Positions 9,518-18,085 of a DNA stretch of 64,000 nt are shown in pieces; within the stretch, counting starts at the first letter, position 1, and each line of letters begins with the position of its first letter. A model generated the notes under the pieces. It saw nothing but the letters and a program-made list of their open reading frames with translations. It searched no databases and was not told the origin of the DNA. Source of the stretch: SHLQ01 sp033344795 (GTDB taxonomy: Bacteria > Actinomycetota > Acidimicrobiia > Acidimicrobiales > SHLQ01); the NCBI GenBank assembly GCA_033344795.1, contig JAWPMS010000001.1:4650001-4714000 (forward strand), written 5' to 3'. The position numbers and the translations under genes are program-made.

Positions 9518-9688
9518 TCAGTCTTCGATGTCGAAGCCGAGGGCCAGGTGCATCGGCAGCTCTCGCATCTCGTCGAACGTCCGGTACTCAGGGGCATCGA
9601 GAGATCCGTAATCGCTCACCGCGAAGGTGAACGCCGAGTTGCTCGAGGTGTTGGTGATCGGATTCTGTGTTCCGTTTTGAGGAGTCAT
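9518..9688 (-). CDS. small ORF upstream of isocitrate lyase, 56 aa, unknown
   Basis: A 56-residue ORF ending 11 bases before the isocitrate lyase start, so the two would share a transcript. I place the start at the ATG at 9686-9688, preceded by GAAAGAG; a longer version reaches 9748 but adds unconserved-looking residues. The product is acidic and polar, with no signal peptide, membrane segment or cysteines. It ends 'LPMHLALGFDIED'. I do not recognise it. Codon use (many third-position G/C) is like the neighbours, which supports coding. It could be a small regulatory partner of the lyase, or a spurious ORF in the leader. Confidence 0.5.
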   Translation of the reverse strand: MTPQNGTQNPITNTSSNSAFTFAVSDYGSLDAPEYRTFDEMRELPMHLALGFDIED

Positions 9689-9789
9689 GGCTGGCTCTTT
9701 CGTTCGGTCGGCGGCGCCGCATCGGTCGTCGTGCTTCGGTGGAACCACTATCGGGGCCGCGAGCCCTGCGTGTCAGCAAGGTTTGGAAC

Positions 9790-9830
9790 AAATATCTGTC
9801 AATCTTTTGAAAAGGCGAGATATTTGCAAA
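9790..9830. promoter_or_regulatory. AT-rich control region with inverted repeat and TTTGCAAA
   Basis: The gap between the small ORF/aceA pair and the divergent acyl-CoA ligase is strikingly AT-rich compared with its surroundings. It contains the inverted repeat AAATATCT (9790-9797) and AGATATTT (9818-9825), and the perfect palindrome TTTGCAAA (9823-9830). TTTGCAAA-type cores are known binding sites of the RamB/PrpR regulators, which control glyoxylate and propionate genes in corynebacteria and mycobacteria. The site may therefore regulate isocitrate lyase, the divergent acyl-CoA ligase, or both. The regulator gene is not in the window and the assignment is an inference. Confidence 0.45.
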
Positions 9831-9960
9831 TCAATTCCAAGGTCAGATGGTACAACATCATCACTTTTTATTCTTTTGCGGTCTTTTGGATATTCCACGC
9901 CGATTCACGTCGGCAGGGCAGACCACGTAAGGTCTCGCGAGTGAAAGAAGGCCGAGAGTT

Positions 9961-11517
9961 GTGAGCGAACCGTTGACGTTGTTCCCCGGCCACTGGGCCA
10001 TCGAGGACCCCTCCCGGGCAGCCGTCATCATGGCGACGAGCGGTGAGGTCATGCGATATGACGAGCTCGAACGATTCGCGAACAGGCTTTCTCATTGGTT
10101 TCGGAAAATTGGCTTGCAGAACGGCGATCACGTGGCGTTCTGCCTCGAGAACCGAATCGAGTTCCTCGCAATCCTGTGGGGCTGCCACTACGCCGGTCTC
10201 TACTACACCGCGATCAGTACTCGCCTCAACGCCGACGAGACCTCGTACATCCTGAACAACTGTGGAGCGCAGGTGTTCATTGCGTCGCCGCATGTCGCCG
10301 AGATGGCAATGAGCGCCGTCCCAACCACCCCGGATGTCGCCTTTCGGCTCTCGGTCGGCGGCGATATCGAGCATCATGGCTCACTTCTGGACGCGCTGAC
10401 GGACATGCCCGACACCCCCCTACCGAATCGGCGAGAGACAAACGACATGTTGTATTCCTCGGGGACGACGGGCCGTCCAAAGGGTGTCAAGGTGCTGTCG
10501 GCCGGCGAGCCCCTCGGCTCGGGCGACAACGTGACCCGACTCGCGCAGGCCCTGTTCTCGTTTCGACAAGGTTCCGTCTATCTGTCGCCTGGACCGTTGT
10601 ATCACGCTGCCCCTCTTCGTTTCTGCCGAGCGGCGCTGCGGACAGGTGGGACGGTTGTCGTGATGGAACGATTCGATGCCGAAGACGCTCTTGCCGCCAT
10701 CGAAGCGCATCGAGTCACCACCAGCCAATGGGTTCCCACGATGTTCCTGAGGATGCTCAAGCTCGATCAGAACGTTCGGGGCCGGTACGACCTTTCCTCG
10801 CTCGAATGTGCAATCCACGCAGCCGCCCCCTGCCCAGTCGCGGCTAAAGAACAGATGATCGCCTGGTGGGGGCCCATCATTCACGAGTACTACGGAGGCA
10901 CCGAGGGGAACGGGCTTGCCTACTGCAACAGCGAAGAGTGGATTGCACACAAAGGAACCGTTGGTAGAGCGGTCTCGGGCACCATCCACATCCTCGACGA
11001 TGACGGAAACGAGCTCACCGCCGGGGAAGAAGGCGGTGTGTACTTCAGCGGAGGCGGCGACTTCGAGTACCACAACGATCCGGAGAAGACCGCCGCGTCG
11101 CGGGCGCCGGACGGAAAGTCAACACTTGGCGACGTCGGAAGGCTCGACGAAGACGGGTATCTCCACCTGACCGACCGACGGGCGTTCATGATCATCTCGG
11201 GGGGCGTCAACATCTACCCACAGGAGGCAGAAAACGTGCTGAGTATGCATCCCCAGGTTCTCGACGCTGCTGTCTTCGGCATCCCGAACGATGACTTCGG
11301 CGAGGAGGTCAAAGCCGTGGTTCAACCCCTCCACATGCCGGCGACTGCCGAGCAGAGACTGACGCTCGAAGAAAATTTGATTGCGTATTGCCGTCAACAA
11401 CTGGCGGACGTGAAGTGTCCCCGATCGATCGACTTTCGCGCCGAACTGCCACGTCACCCGACCGGCAAACTCTACAAACGGCTGCTCCGAGATGAGTATT
11501 GGCCGAAAAAGACGTGA
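9961..11517 (+). CDS. acyl-CoA synthetase (AMP-dependent ligase)
   Basis: A 518-residue adenylate-forming ligase that would activate a carboxylic acid with ATP and CoA. The P-loop-like motif 'YSSGTTGRPKGVK' (A3) is present, followed by 'YYGGTEGNG' (A5) and the hinge and A8 region 'DRRAFMIISGGVNIYPQEAENVL'. The catalytic lysine is expected in the C-terminal 'HPTGKLYKR'. The start is a GTG. It is divergent from the isocitrate lyase unit across an AT-rich region and converges with the LAVTG surface protein gene. The substrate chain length is not predictable by eye; FadD-like medium or aromatic acids are both possible. Confidence 0.93.
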   Translation: MSEPLTLFPGHWAIEDPSRAAVIMATSGEVMRYDELERFANRLSHWFRKIGLQNGDHVAFCLENRIEFLAILWGCHYAGLYYTAISTRLNADETSYILNNCGAQVFIASPHVAEMAMSAVPTTPDVAFRLSVGGDIEHHGSLLDALTDMPDTPLPNRRETNDMLYSSGTTGRPKGVKVLSAGEPLGSGDNVTRLAQALFSFRQGSVYLSPGPLYHAAPLRFCRAALRTGGTVVVMERFDAEDALAAIEAHRVTTSQWVPTMFLRMLKLDQNVRGRYDLSSLECAIHAAAPCPVAAKEQMIAWWGPIIHEYYGGTEGNGLAYCNSEEWIAHKGTVGRAVSGTIHILDDDGNELTAGEEGGVYFSGGGDFEYHNDPEKTAASRAPDGKSTLGDVGRLDEDGYLHLTDRRAFMIISGGVNIYPQEAENVLSMHPQVLDAAVFGIPNDDFGEEVKAVVQPLHMPATAEQRLTLEENLIAYCRQQLADVKCPRSIDFRAELPRHPTGKLYKRLLRDEYWPKKT

Positions 11518-11540
11518 GCCCGGGCGCCATGCACCCGGGC
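11518..11540. terminator. candidate bidirectional hairpin terminator
   Basis: Between two convergent genes the sequence GCCCGGG (11518-11524) pairs with CCCGGGC (11534-11540) across a nine-base loop. The hairpin is GC-rich and starts right after the acyl-CoA ligase stop codon. There is no clear T-run on either side, so it is a weak intrinsic terminator at best. Confidence 0.4.
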
Positions 11541-11559
11541 CCAGGCAGAACGTTCTCGA

Positions 11560-12111
11560 TCAGATCTCGCTGCGGCGAGCTCCAGCCACGGCGACCATGC
11601 CCATGAGCATCAGTGCGGCGCCGACCAACGCAAGCGTTGATGACTCGACACCGGTCACCGCGAGGGCAGCGGCTGCTTCGGGATCGACGATTGGAATCCA
11701 GACCGCCCCTTGCTGTGACTGATCCAGGGTTGCAGCCGTCAGGAAGAAGTTCGCTCCGATATCGGCGGTCACTTCCTGGGTGAAGCTGCCATCGGCGTCG
11801 GTCGTCACCTGTATTGCAGTTGCAAGGTCGCAGTCGGCAATGCCGATCGCACCAGCCGCTGCACCAATGTCCTCAGCGCTTGCTTCGCCGAACACGAGCT
11901 CGTCGGCGGGAGACGTGCATGAACCAAGGAGAAGGGCTGAATCGGGCAGGTAGCCGGTTCCAGTCGCAGTGACCGTGTGTTCTCCAGCCTCCGGCACGCT
12001 TGCCGGATCAGAGACCACGGTTCCGACGACCGGATCTTGCGCGCCGGCCGCAGATGCGAATGTGACAGTGAGCAGCGCAACGGTTGCTAGAGCTGACAGA
12101 ATCTTCTTCAT
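11560..12111 (-). CDS. secreted protein with LAVTG sortase signal
   Basis: A 183-residue exported protein. It starts with a signal peptide (Lys-Lys, hydrophobic core, cleavage near 'SAAGAQDP'). It ends with a sorting signal: LAVTG at residues 150-154, then a hydrophobic stretch, then the charged tail 'GARRSEI'. LAxTG is the motif preferred by class E sortases of high-GC actinobacteria, so covalent cell-wall anchoring is likely. The middle part is an acidic, Ala- and Thr-rich domain with two cysteines (in 'GSCTSP' and 'ADCDLA') that I do not recognise. The ATG at 12109-12111 has a strong GAGGGGGGT ribosome-binding site, so the longer ORF start was rejected. No sortase gene is in the window. 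Confidence 0.85.
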   Translation of the reverse strand: MKKILSALATVALLTVTFASAAGAQDPVVGTVVSDPASVPEAGEHTVTATGTGYLPDSALLLGSCTSPADELVFGEASAEDIGAAAGAIGIADCDLATAIQVTTDADGSFTQEVTADIGANFFLTAATLDQSQQGAVWIPIVDPEAAAALAVTGVESSTLALVGAALMLMGMVAVAGARRSEI

Positions 12112-12206
12112 TACAGACCCCCCTCGGGTTTGTTGGCCACTATCGGCCTGAGCAGTTACCGCACGGTAGATCACGACGCCCACCCGACACACATCAGGGA
12201 ATCCCC

Positions 12207-13373
12207 ATGACCACTATCTACGACGAGACCCACGACATGTTTCGTCAGAGCTTTCGGGCCTTCGTCAGCGAGCACATGAGCCCTCGGAGCGCTGAATGGG
12301 AGCGCGAAGGCATCATGGACCGAGCCATCTTCACCGAGGCCGGGAAACATGGATTTGTTGGCATGGCCGTTCCAGAGAGCCATGGGGGCGGCGGCAGCAA
12401 CGACTTCTGCTTCAACGCGGTCCTCAATGAAGAACTTGCGCGTTCGGGGCTCGGCGGCGCTGGCCTCGGACTCACACTGCACAACGACATCACTACGCCG
12501 TACTTCGTCGAGTACTGCTCCCCGGAGCAGCAGGATCGCTGGCTTCCGGGCATCGCATCTGGCGAGCTGGTCACGGCAATAGCGATGACCGAACCCGGAA
12601 CGGGGTCTGACCTCCAAGGCATTGCCACGACCGCAGTGAAAGACGGGGATGAGTTCATTCTGAATGGTTCCAAGACGTTCATCACCAATGGCATCAACTC
12701 CGATCTGATCATCGTCGTCGCAAAGACAGATCCCGAAGGTGGGCGCAACGCCATGACCCTCTTCGTCGTCGAACGAGGGATGGCGGGTTTCGAAAGAGGA
12801 CAGAATCTCGAAAAGGTCGGCCAGCATTCACAAGACACCGCCGAGCTCTTCTTTGCAGACGTCCGCGTACCTGCGGCGAATGTCTTGGGCGAGGTGGGCC
12901 GAGCGTTCGACTACCTCACGTTCAACCTGGCCCAAGAACGGTTGTCAATCGGCGTATACGGTTTGGCCGCGGCCGAGGCGGGCCTGCAATGGACGGTCGA
13001 CTACGTCACCGAGCGAACAGCCTTCGGGTCACCGATCGCGAGCTTTCAGAACACGAAGTTCGAACTCGCGGACATCGCCACCGAAATCGCCGTGACCCGA
13101 CCGTTCATCGAACAGTGCATCACCGAGCTCAACGCAGGCCAACTCACTTCGACAAAGGCGGCGCAGGCCAAACTCTGGGGCTCGGAGCTCCAGGGCCGGG
13201 TGCTCGATCGTTGTCTGCAGTTGTTCGGCGGCTACGGGTATACGGTCGAATACCCGATCTCTCGGGCCTGGGCCGATGCGCGCATCGCCCGAATATACGG
13301 CGGTACGAGTGAGATCATGAAGACGATTATCGCCAAGGACGTCCTGGCCGCGAGGGGCTCAGCTCCTTCGTGA
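12207..13373 (+). CDS. acyl-CoA dehydrogenase (long-chain/isovaleryl-like)
   Basis: A 388-residue acyl-CoA dehydrogenase. The flavin motif 'AIAMTEPGTGSDLQGIATTA' and 'NGSKTFITNG' are present, and the C-terminus has 'QLFGGYGYTVEYPISRAWADAR'. The C-terminal motif is 'YGGTSEI', with Gly where short- and medium-chain enzymes carry the catalytic Glu. That places the base earlier in the chain, as in long-chain and isovaleryl-CoA dehydrogenases. The start is the ATG at 12207, preceded by AGGGA; the longer ORF begins inside the upstream divergent leader. It converges with the long-chain acyl-CoA synthetase at 13382. Confidence 0.94.
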   Translation: MTTIYDETHDMFRQSFRAFVSEHMSPRSAEWEREGIMDRAIFTEAGKHGFVGMAVPESHGGGGSNDFCFNAVLNEELARSGLGGAGLGLTLHNDITTPYFVEYCSPEQQDRWLPGIASGELVTAIAMTEPGTGSDLQGIATTAVKDGDEFILNGSKTFITNGINSDLIIVVAKTDPEGGRNAMTLFVVERGMAGFERGQNLEKVGQHSQDTAELFFADVRVPAANVLGEVGRAFDYLTFNLAQERLSIGVYGLAAAEAGLQWTVDYVTERTAFGSPIASFQNTKFELADIATEIAVTRPFIEQCITELNAGQLTSTKAAQAKLWGSELQGRVLDRCLQLFGGYGYTVEYPISRAWADARIARIYGGTSEIMKTIIAKDVLAARGSAPS

Positions 13374-13381
13374 TCGCTCGA

Positions 13382-15175
13382 TCAGAGCACCTGTCCGGCT
13401 TCGTAGGCCGCGTTGATCTGGTCGGCATACATCTCGTTGACGACGTTGCGCTTCACCTTGAACGTCGGGGTGAGTTCGCCCGTCTCGGTCGAGAATTCGT
13501 GCGGTAGAACAACGAAGTTACGGATGTGCTCGACTCGCGCCATCAATGGATTCACCTGCTTGGTGATCGCCTCTTCGATGTGTGATCGCACGACCGGATC
13601 TTCATGCAGCGACTCGCCATCGAGACCATGCTCTGCAGCGAAACGAGCTGTTGCTTCAGGCTCGAGCGTGAGAAGCGCCACCAGGAATCGTTGTTGTTCT
13701 CCGACCACGACCGCGGTGCCAACCAGGTCGATACCGCTCAGTGCTTCCTCGATGTTCTGCGGTGCGATGTTCTTGCCACCGGACGTGATGATGATGTCCT
13801 TCTTGCGACCAATGATCGACAGGAAGCCGTCTGCATCGAAGCTCCCGAGGTCACCGGAGTGGAGCCATCCGTCGACAAGTGTTTCGTCGGTCGCCGCCTG
13901 GTTTTTGTAGTAACCAGCAAACACGTTCTTGCCTCGCACCAGGATCTCACCATCCTCTGCGATCTTCACCTCGACTCCCTCGACCGGTCGACCCACCGTG
14001 CCCGACTTGTTTGCGTGGGGCAGGTTGGTCGTGGTTGGACCGGTGTCTTCCGACTGCCCATAGAGCTCGACTACCGGCATTCCAACCGACGCGAAGAAGT
14101 CGAGCGATGACGCTGGAATCGGCGCGGCACCAGAAACCAGAATGCGTGCCCGATCAAAGCCAAGTGCGGTGTGAATCTTCGAGAGCACCAACTTGTCGGC
14201 GATCGCGTACTGAGCTTTGAGCATTCCGGCTGGCTCTTGCCCGTTGTTGCGAGCAGCGATGACCTTCGAAGAAACCGATCGGGCCCAATCGGCGATCTTG
14301 GCCTTTGCGCCTTCTGCCTGGCTCAACTGGCCTTTGATCCCAGCTTCGAAACGCTCCCAGACGCGCGGCACCCCGAAGAACGTCGTCGGGCGAACCTGCT
14401 TGAGGTAGTCGGCAAGTTGAAGCCCGTCGTGGCAAAAGTGCACCTCGTAGCCAAAGACGAGTGGCATCAGAATCGAGGCCGACTGCTCGGCGATGTGGGA
14501 GAGCGGCAGATAGCTGAGCGTCACCTCGTCGTTGGTGATCGACACCGAATTGCCCAACTGCGTCGCCGTCCACAAGAGGTTCTCGTGGGTCAACATGACG
14601 GCCTTCGGCGGCCCGGTCGTCCCGGACGTGTAGATGAAGTCTGCAATCTGATCACTTCGCAGGCCGGCGAGTCGGGCGTCGATCTCTGCGTCGTCGACCT
14701 CGTCGGCGCGGGCAAGGAAGTCTTGCCACGACATGACCCGAGGATCATCGTGCTGGCCCGCACCATCCATCATGACGGCGTACCGAAGATGCGGTGCGTC
14801 ACCCCACGCTTCGAGCACTCGACCCAGTTGTTCGAGGTTTTCGACCACGATGACGGGGGACTCGGAGTGACTCACGATGTAGCCGATTTCATCTGCCGAA
14901 CACGACGTGTAGATACCTGCCGAGATTCCGCCCACGCGCATCGCGGCCAAGGCGGAGATCACCCATTCCGGACGATTCGCTCCAAGGATCGTGACGACTT
15001 GACCCTCGCCGAGGCCCAAAGCGATGAGCGCACGTCCCGCTCGACGGGTGAGCGCGTTGTATTCAGCCCACGAGGTCGATCGCCACTGCCCGGACACCTT
15101 GTCGTGTAGCGCAGCACGACTTCCAAGCTCTTTCGCGTGACGTTCGAGGTGATGGAGAATCGTGTTGTCGGCCAT
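13382..15175 (-). CDS. long-chain fatty acyl-CoA synthetase
   Basis: A 597-residue AMP-dependent ligase of the FadD15/long-chain type. The A3 motif 'YTSGTTGPPKAVMLTHEN', 'YLPLSHIAEQ', 'ELYGQSEDTGPTT' (A5) and 'GRKKDIIITSGGKNIAPQNIE' (A8) are all present, and the length and order of motifs match eukaryotic-like and mycobacterial long-chain acyl-CoA synthetases. It would activate fatty acids for the acyl-CoA dehydrogenases on either side. The start ATG lies at 15173-15175. About 200 bp without a gene separate it from the dehydrogenase upstream, so it probably has its own promoter. Confidence 0.95.
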   Translation of the reverse strand: MADNTILHHLERHAKELGSRAALHDKVSGQWRSTSWAEYNALTRRAGRALIALGLGEGQVVTILGANRPEWVISALAAMRVGGISAGIYTSCSADEIGYIVSHSESPVIVVENLEQLGRVLEAWGDAPHLRYAVMMDGAGQHDDPRVMSWQDFLARADEVDDAEIDARLAGLRSDQIADFIYTSGTTGPPKAVMLTHENLLWTATQLGNSVSITNDEVTLSYLPLSHIAEQSASILMPLVFGYEVHFCHDGLQLADYLKQVRPTTFFGVPRVWERFEAGIKGQLSQAEGAKAKIADWARSVSSKVIAARNNGQEPAGMLKAQYAIADKLVLSKIHTALGFDRARILVSGAAPIPASSLDFFASVGMPVVELYGQSEDTGPTTTNLPHANKSGTVGRPVEGVEVKIAEDGEILVRGKNVFAGYYKNQAATDETLVDGWLHSGDLGSFDADGFLSIIGRKKDIIITSGGKNIAPQNIEEALSGIDLVGTAVVVGEQQRFLVALLTLEPEATARFAAEHGLDGESLHEDPVVRSHIEEAITKQVNPLMARVEHIRNFVVLPHEFSTETGELTPTFKVKRNVVNEMYADQINAAYEAGQVL

Positions 15176-15381
15176 GTGGACCCTTTCGAGGCGTACTGGT
15201 CATGATTCCACGCCAGCAGAAGTTGTGCAGGTTGACCCGCTGAGAGATTTTCGCTTGCGACCGATTGCATCCATGGCGGCAGCAAGCGAAACATCAGGTA
15301 CTTCGCGAAAGAGTACGCGAAACACCGACATCAGCATCGAGGCGATGGCAGGGTGATCGACACGCTTGCGGCGTGAGGGTT

Positions 15382-16506
15382 TCAGGCGCGGGGTTCTCTT
15401 GGGAGTCCGAGAACTCGCTCGCCGAGGATGTTGCGCATGACCTCCGAGGTGCCACCCGCCAGCTTGTAGGAGGGGCTGTACGCAAGCTCTCGTGAGTAGT
15501 TCGTGTCGAGGGTCATGGCGGGGCCGAGCACCCGTGCGGCAAACTCGGCGACGCGGACTTCGTGTTCGGTGCAATAGACCTTCGTGGCCGCGCTGAAGCC
15601 CTTCGGGGCTTGGCCGAGCACCTCCCGGTACACCAGCAGCCGCCCCACGTGATAGCCCGCCTCCAGGCGGGCCATCTCCTGGCGAATGAGTGGATCATTC
15701 AGGTCAGCAACGGACTTGGCGTGGTCATAGAGCGGTTTGTTCGACACAAGCCGATCGATGCCGCCTCGTTCATGCTCCAGCTGCACCATCGTTTGCTTGA
15801 ACGCTCCACCCTCGACGCCAACCAGGTTCTCGACGGGAACTCGGACGTCGGAGAAGAAGATCTCGCAGAAGTGTGTGTTGTCGACCATGTCCCGAATGGG
15901 TCGAACCTCGATGCCGGACAACCCCATGGGCACGATCAATTCGCTCACACCTTCGTGAGGTCGTCCCGTCGAGTCCGTGCGGCAGATCAGGTAGACGAAG
16001 TCGGCGAGCGCCCCACCCGACGTCCAAATCTTCTGTCCGTTCACGACGAACACGTCTCCGTCGCGAACCGCCGTCGTCTTGAGGCTGGCCAAGTCTGATC
16101 CGCTGTCCGGCTCACTCATCCCGATACCCCAGGTGGTTTTGCCGGTGAGCATGTCGGGCAGGTACTCGGCCTTCTGATCCGGCGTTCCGTACGTGTAGAT
16201 CGAGGGCCCGAATTGACGATCGGCGAACCAACTCGCGGCGATGGGCGCTCCCGCACCGATCATCTCTTCGGCCATGATGACCCGTTCGATTGCGGGACGG
16301 CCGCCTCCGCCGTACTCGGCCGGCCACGTCATGCCCACCCAGCCGTGTGATGCGAGTGTCGCCGAGAAATCCTTTGAGAACCCGTTGATCCAGCTGTCGT
16401 TGTGGACTCCGTGGGCCGCGACGCCGTCGAGCGCAACGTGGCGAGCCCGGTCTCGAAGATCTTCCAGCTCATCGGAGAGACGGAAGTTGAAACCTTCGGC
16501 GCTCAT
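15382..16506 (-). CDS. acyl-CoA dehydrogenase
   Basis: A 374-residue acyl-CoA dehydrogenase of the actinobacterial FadE type. The signatures 'GIGMSEPDSGSDLASLKTTA', 'NGQKIWTSGG' and the C-terminal 'AGGTSEVMRNILGERVLGLPREP' are visible. The last motif is shared with the dehydrogenases at 653 and 29644, pointing to a common subgroup acting on bulky or branched acyl-CoAs such as sterol side chains, although that specificity is a guess. It is divergent from the aldehyde dehydrogenase at 16629. The 206-bp gap downstream, before the acyl-CoA synthetase, contains nothing I can identify. Confidence 0.93.
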   Translation of the reverse strand: MSAEGFNFRLSDELEDLRDRARHVALDGVAAHGVHNDSWINGFSKDFSATLASHGWVGMTWPAEYGGGGRPAIERVIMAEEMIGAGAPIAASWFADRQFGPSIYTYGTPDQKAEYLPDMLTGKTTWGIGMSEPDSGSDLASLKTTAVRDGDVFVVNGQKIWTSGGALADFVYLICRTDSTGRPHEGVSELIVPMGLSGIEVRPIRDMVDNTHFCEIFFSDVRVPVENLVGVEGGAFKQTMVQLEHERGGIDRLVSNKPLYDHAKSVADLNDPLIRQEMARLEAGYHVGRLLVYREVLGQAPKGFSAATKVYCTEHEVRVAEFAARVLGPAMTLDTNYSRELAYSPSYKLAGGTSEVMRNILGERVLGLPREPRA

Positions 16507-16628
16507 GTCAGTTCTTGCGTGCAGTTGTCATTGGATCCTTCTTCGAACGGCTTGCATCGTAGATCGGGTTGAGGGTGCAACGTCGGCCTCGGGCTGTGTC
16601 GCTCGTTCGCTCCACGTACGATTCGTGC

Positions 16629-18044
16629 ATGACATCGCTGAATTCACCGGTATACGTCGAGTCGGGTCCTTCAGCCGGATCGGTCGTGCAGGCGGTGGAA
16701 CGCTTGCGTGCGACGTACGAGTCAGGCGTGAGCCGAGATCTGGATTGGCGCGATGCACAGATCGGCGGCGTGATCGCGTTTGCAAAGGAACACACGGACC
16801 AACTGTTAGAGGCCATGCACACCGACCTCGGACGGCCAACGGTGGAGGGATGGATTGCCGACATCGGGCCGACGATCGCCGAAGCACAATACGTCCGGAA
16901 GCGCTTCCGAAAGTGGGCGTCGCCGAGACGGACGAAACTGCCAGTGACACTGCTTCCGGGGTCTGCTCGAATCGCTCCCGAACCACTCGGCGTGGCGCTC
17001 ATCATTTCGCCATGGAATTACCCGGTGAATCTGATTCTCGAGCCACTCGTCGCAGCGTTCGCAGCCGGAAACGTGTGCGTGTGCAAGCCGTCGGAGTTCT
17101 CGCCAGCAACGTCGAGCTACATCGCCCGCCACCTCCCGAAGTACCTCGACGACGGAGCGTTTGCAGTCTTCGAAGGTGGCGCCGAGGTGGCGACAGAGCT
17201 GTTGAAGCAGCGCTTTGATCACATCTTCTTCACCGGTTCATCCGAGGTCGGCAAGATCGTCATGACGGCAGCCGCCAAACACCTGACGCCCGTCATCCTC
17301 GAGCTGGGCGGCAAGTCGCCGGTCATCGTCGCTAGCGACGCCGATCTCGAGGTGGCCGGCAACCGAATCGCCTGGGGAAAGGGCCTCAACGCTGGGCAAA
17401 CGTGCATCGCCCCCGACTACGTGCTCGTCCCGGAAGAGAACCGAGACGCGCTGATCACCTCGATCTCCAAGGCGTGGGAGCAGTTCTACGGTGGCTCGCC
17501 AAGCGAGAGCGCAGACTTCGGCAGGATTGTGTCCCGTCGTCATCATCATCGGCTCGTCGGACTGCTCGAAGGGCAAGATGTCGTCGTAGGCGGCCACCAC
17601 GATGAGGAAACCAACTACCTGGCACCCACGATCGTGGTGGACCCACCACTCGACTCGCCGCTGAGCAACGAGGAAATCTTCGGACCGATCCTTCCCGTCA
17701 TCACCGTCGACGATGTCGACGAGGCGATCCGCTTCATCAATGAGCGAGCCAAGCCGCTTGCCCTTTATGTGTTCAGTTCCTCCGACGACACGATCGATCG
17801 AGTCCTCGAACGTACGAGTTCTGGCGGCGCATGCGTGAATCATGTGCTCTTCCAATTCGTCCCTCCCGAGCTTCCGTTCGGAGGGGTCGGGCCGTCGGGC
17901 ATGGGCCGCTATCACGGCAAGTCTGGTTTCGACGCGTACTCGAATCTGAAGGGCATCGTCCGCAAGCCGATCTCAGGAGAGAACAATCTGCTGTACCCGC
18001 CTTATGGCCGTCGCAAGAGCGCCATTCTTCGCAAGCTCGGCTGA
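16629..18044 (+). CDS. aldehyde dehydrogenase family protein (ALDH3-like)
   Basis: A 471-residue NAD(P)-dependent aldehyde dehydrogenase, oxidising an aldehyde to an acid. 'PWNYPVNLILEPLVAAFAAG' and 'FTGSSEVGKIV' form the cofactor site. The catalytic pair is in 'LELGGKSP' (Glu) and 'NAGQTCIAPDY' (Cys). The missing N-terminal extension and the length fit the ALDH3 group, typical for fatty or aromatic aldehydes. The ATG at 16629 is preferred to an upstream ATG at 16569, which would add 20 Arg-rich residues. It could receive the product of the alcohol dehydrogenase at 3253, but the genes are not linked in one operon. Confidence 0.93.
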   Translation: MTSLNSPVYVESGPSAGSVVQAVERLRATYESGVSRDLDWRDAQIGGVIAFAKEHTDQLLEAMHTDLGRPTVEGWIADIGPTIAEAQYVRKRFRKWASPRRTKLPVTLLPGSARIAPEPLGVALIISPWNYPVNLILEPLVAAFAAGNVCVCKPSEFSPATSSYIARHLPKYLDDGAFAVFEGGAEVATELLKQRFDHIFFTGSSEVGKIVMTAAAKHLTPVILELGGKSPVIVASDADLEVAGNRIAWGKGLNAGQTCIAPDYVLVPEENRDALITSISKAWEQFYGGSPSESADFGRIVSRRHHHRLVGLLEGQDVVVGGHHDEETNYLAPTIVVDPPLDSPLSNEEIFGPILPVITVDDVDEAIRFINERAKPLALYVFSSSDDTIDRVLERTSSGGACVNHVLFQFVPPELPFGGVGPSGMGRYHGKSGFDAYSNLKGIVRKPISGENNLLYPPYGRRKSAILRKLG

Positions 18045-18085
18045 GAGAACGCAGCTTCGAGGAACCGCAGGCCGTGCCTCGGCAC

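Noticed and set aside
11518..11540. GC-rich hairpin as a mobile repeat
   Set aside because: Only one copy is seen, and its place between convergent genes is better explained as a terminator.
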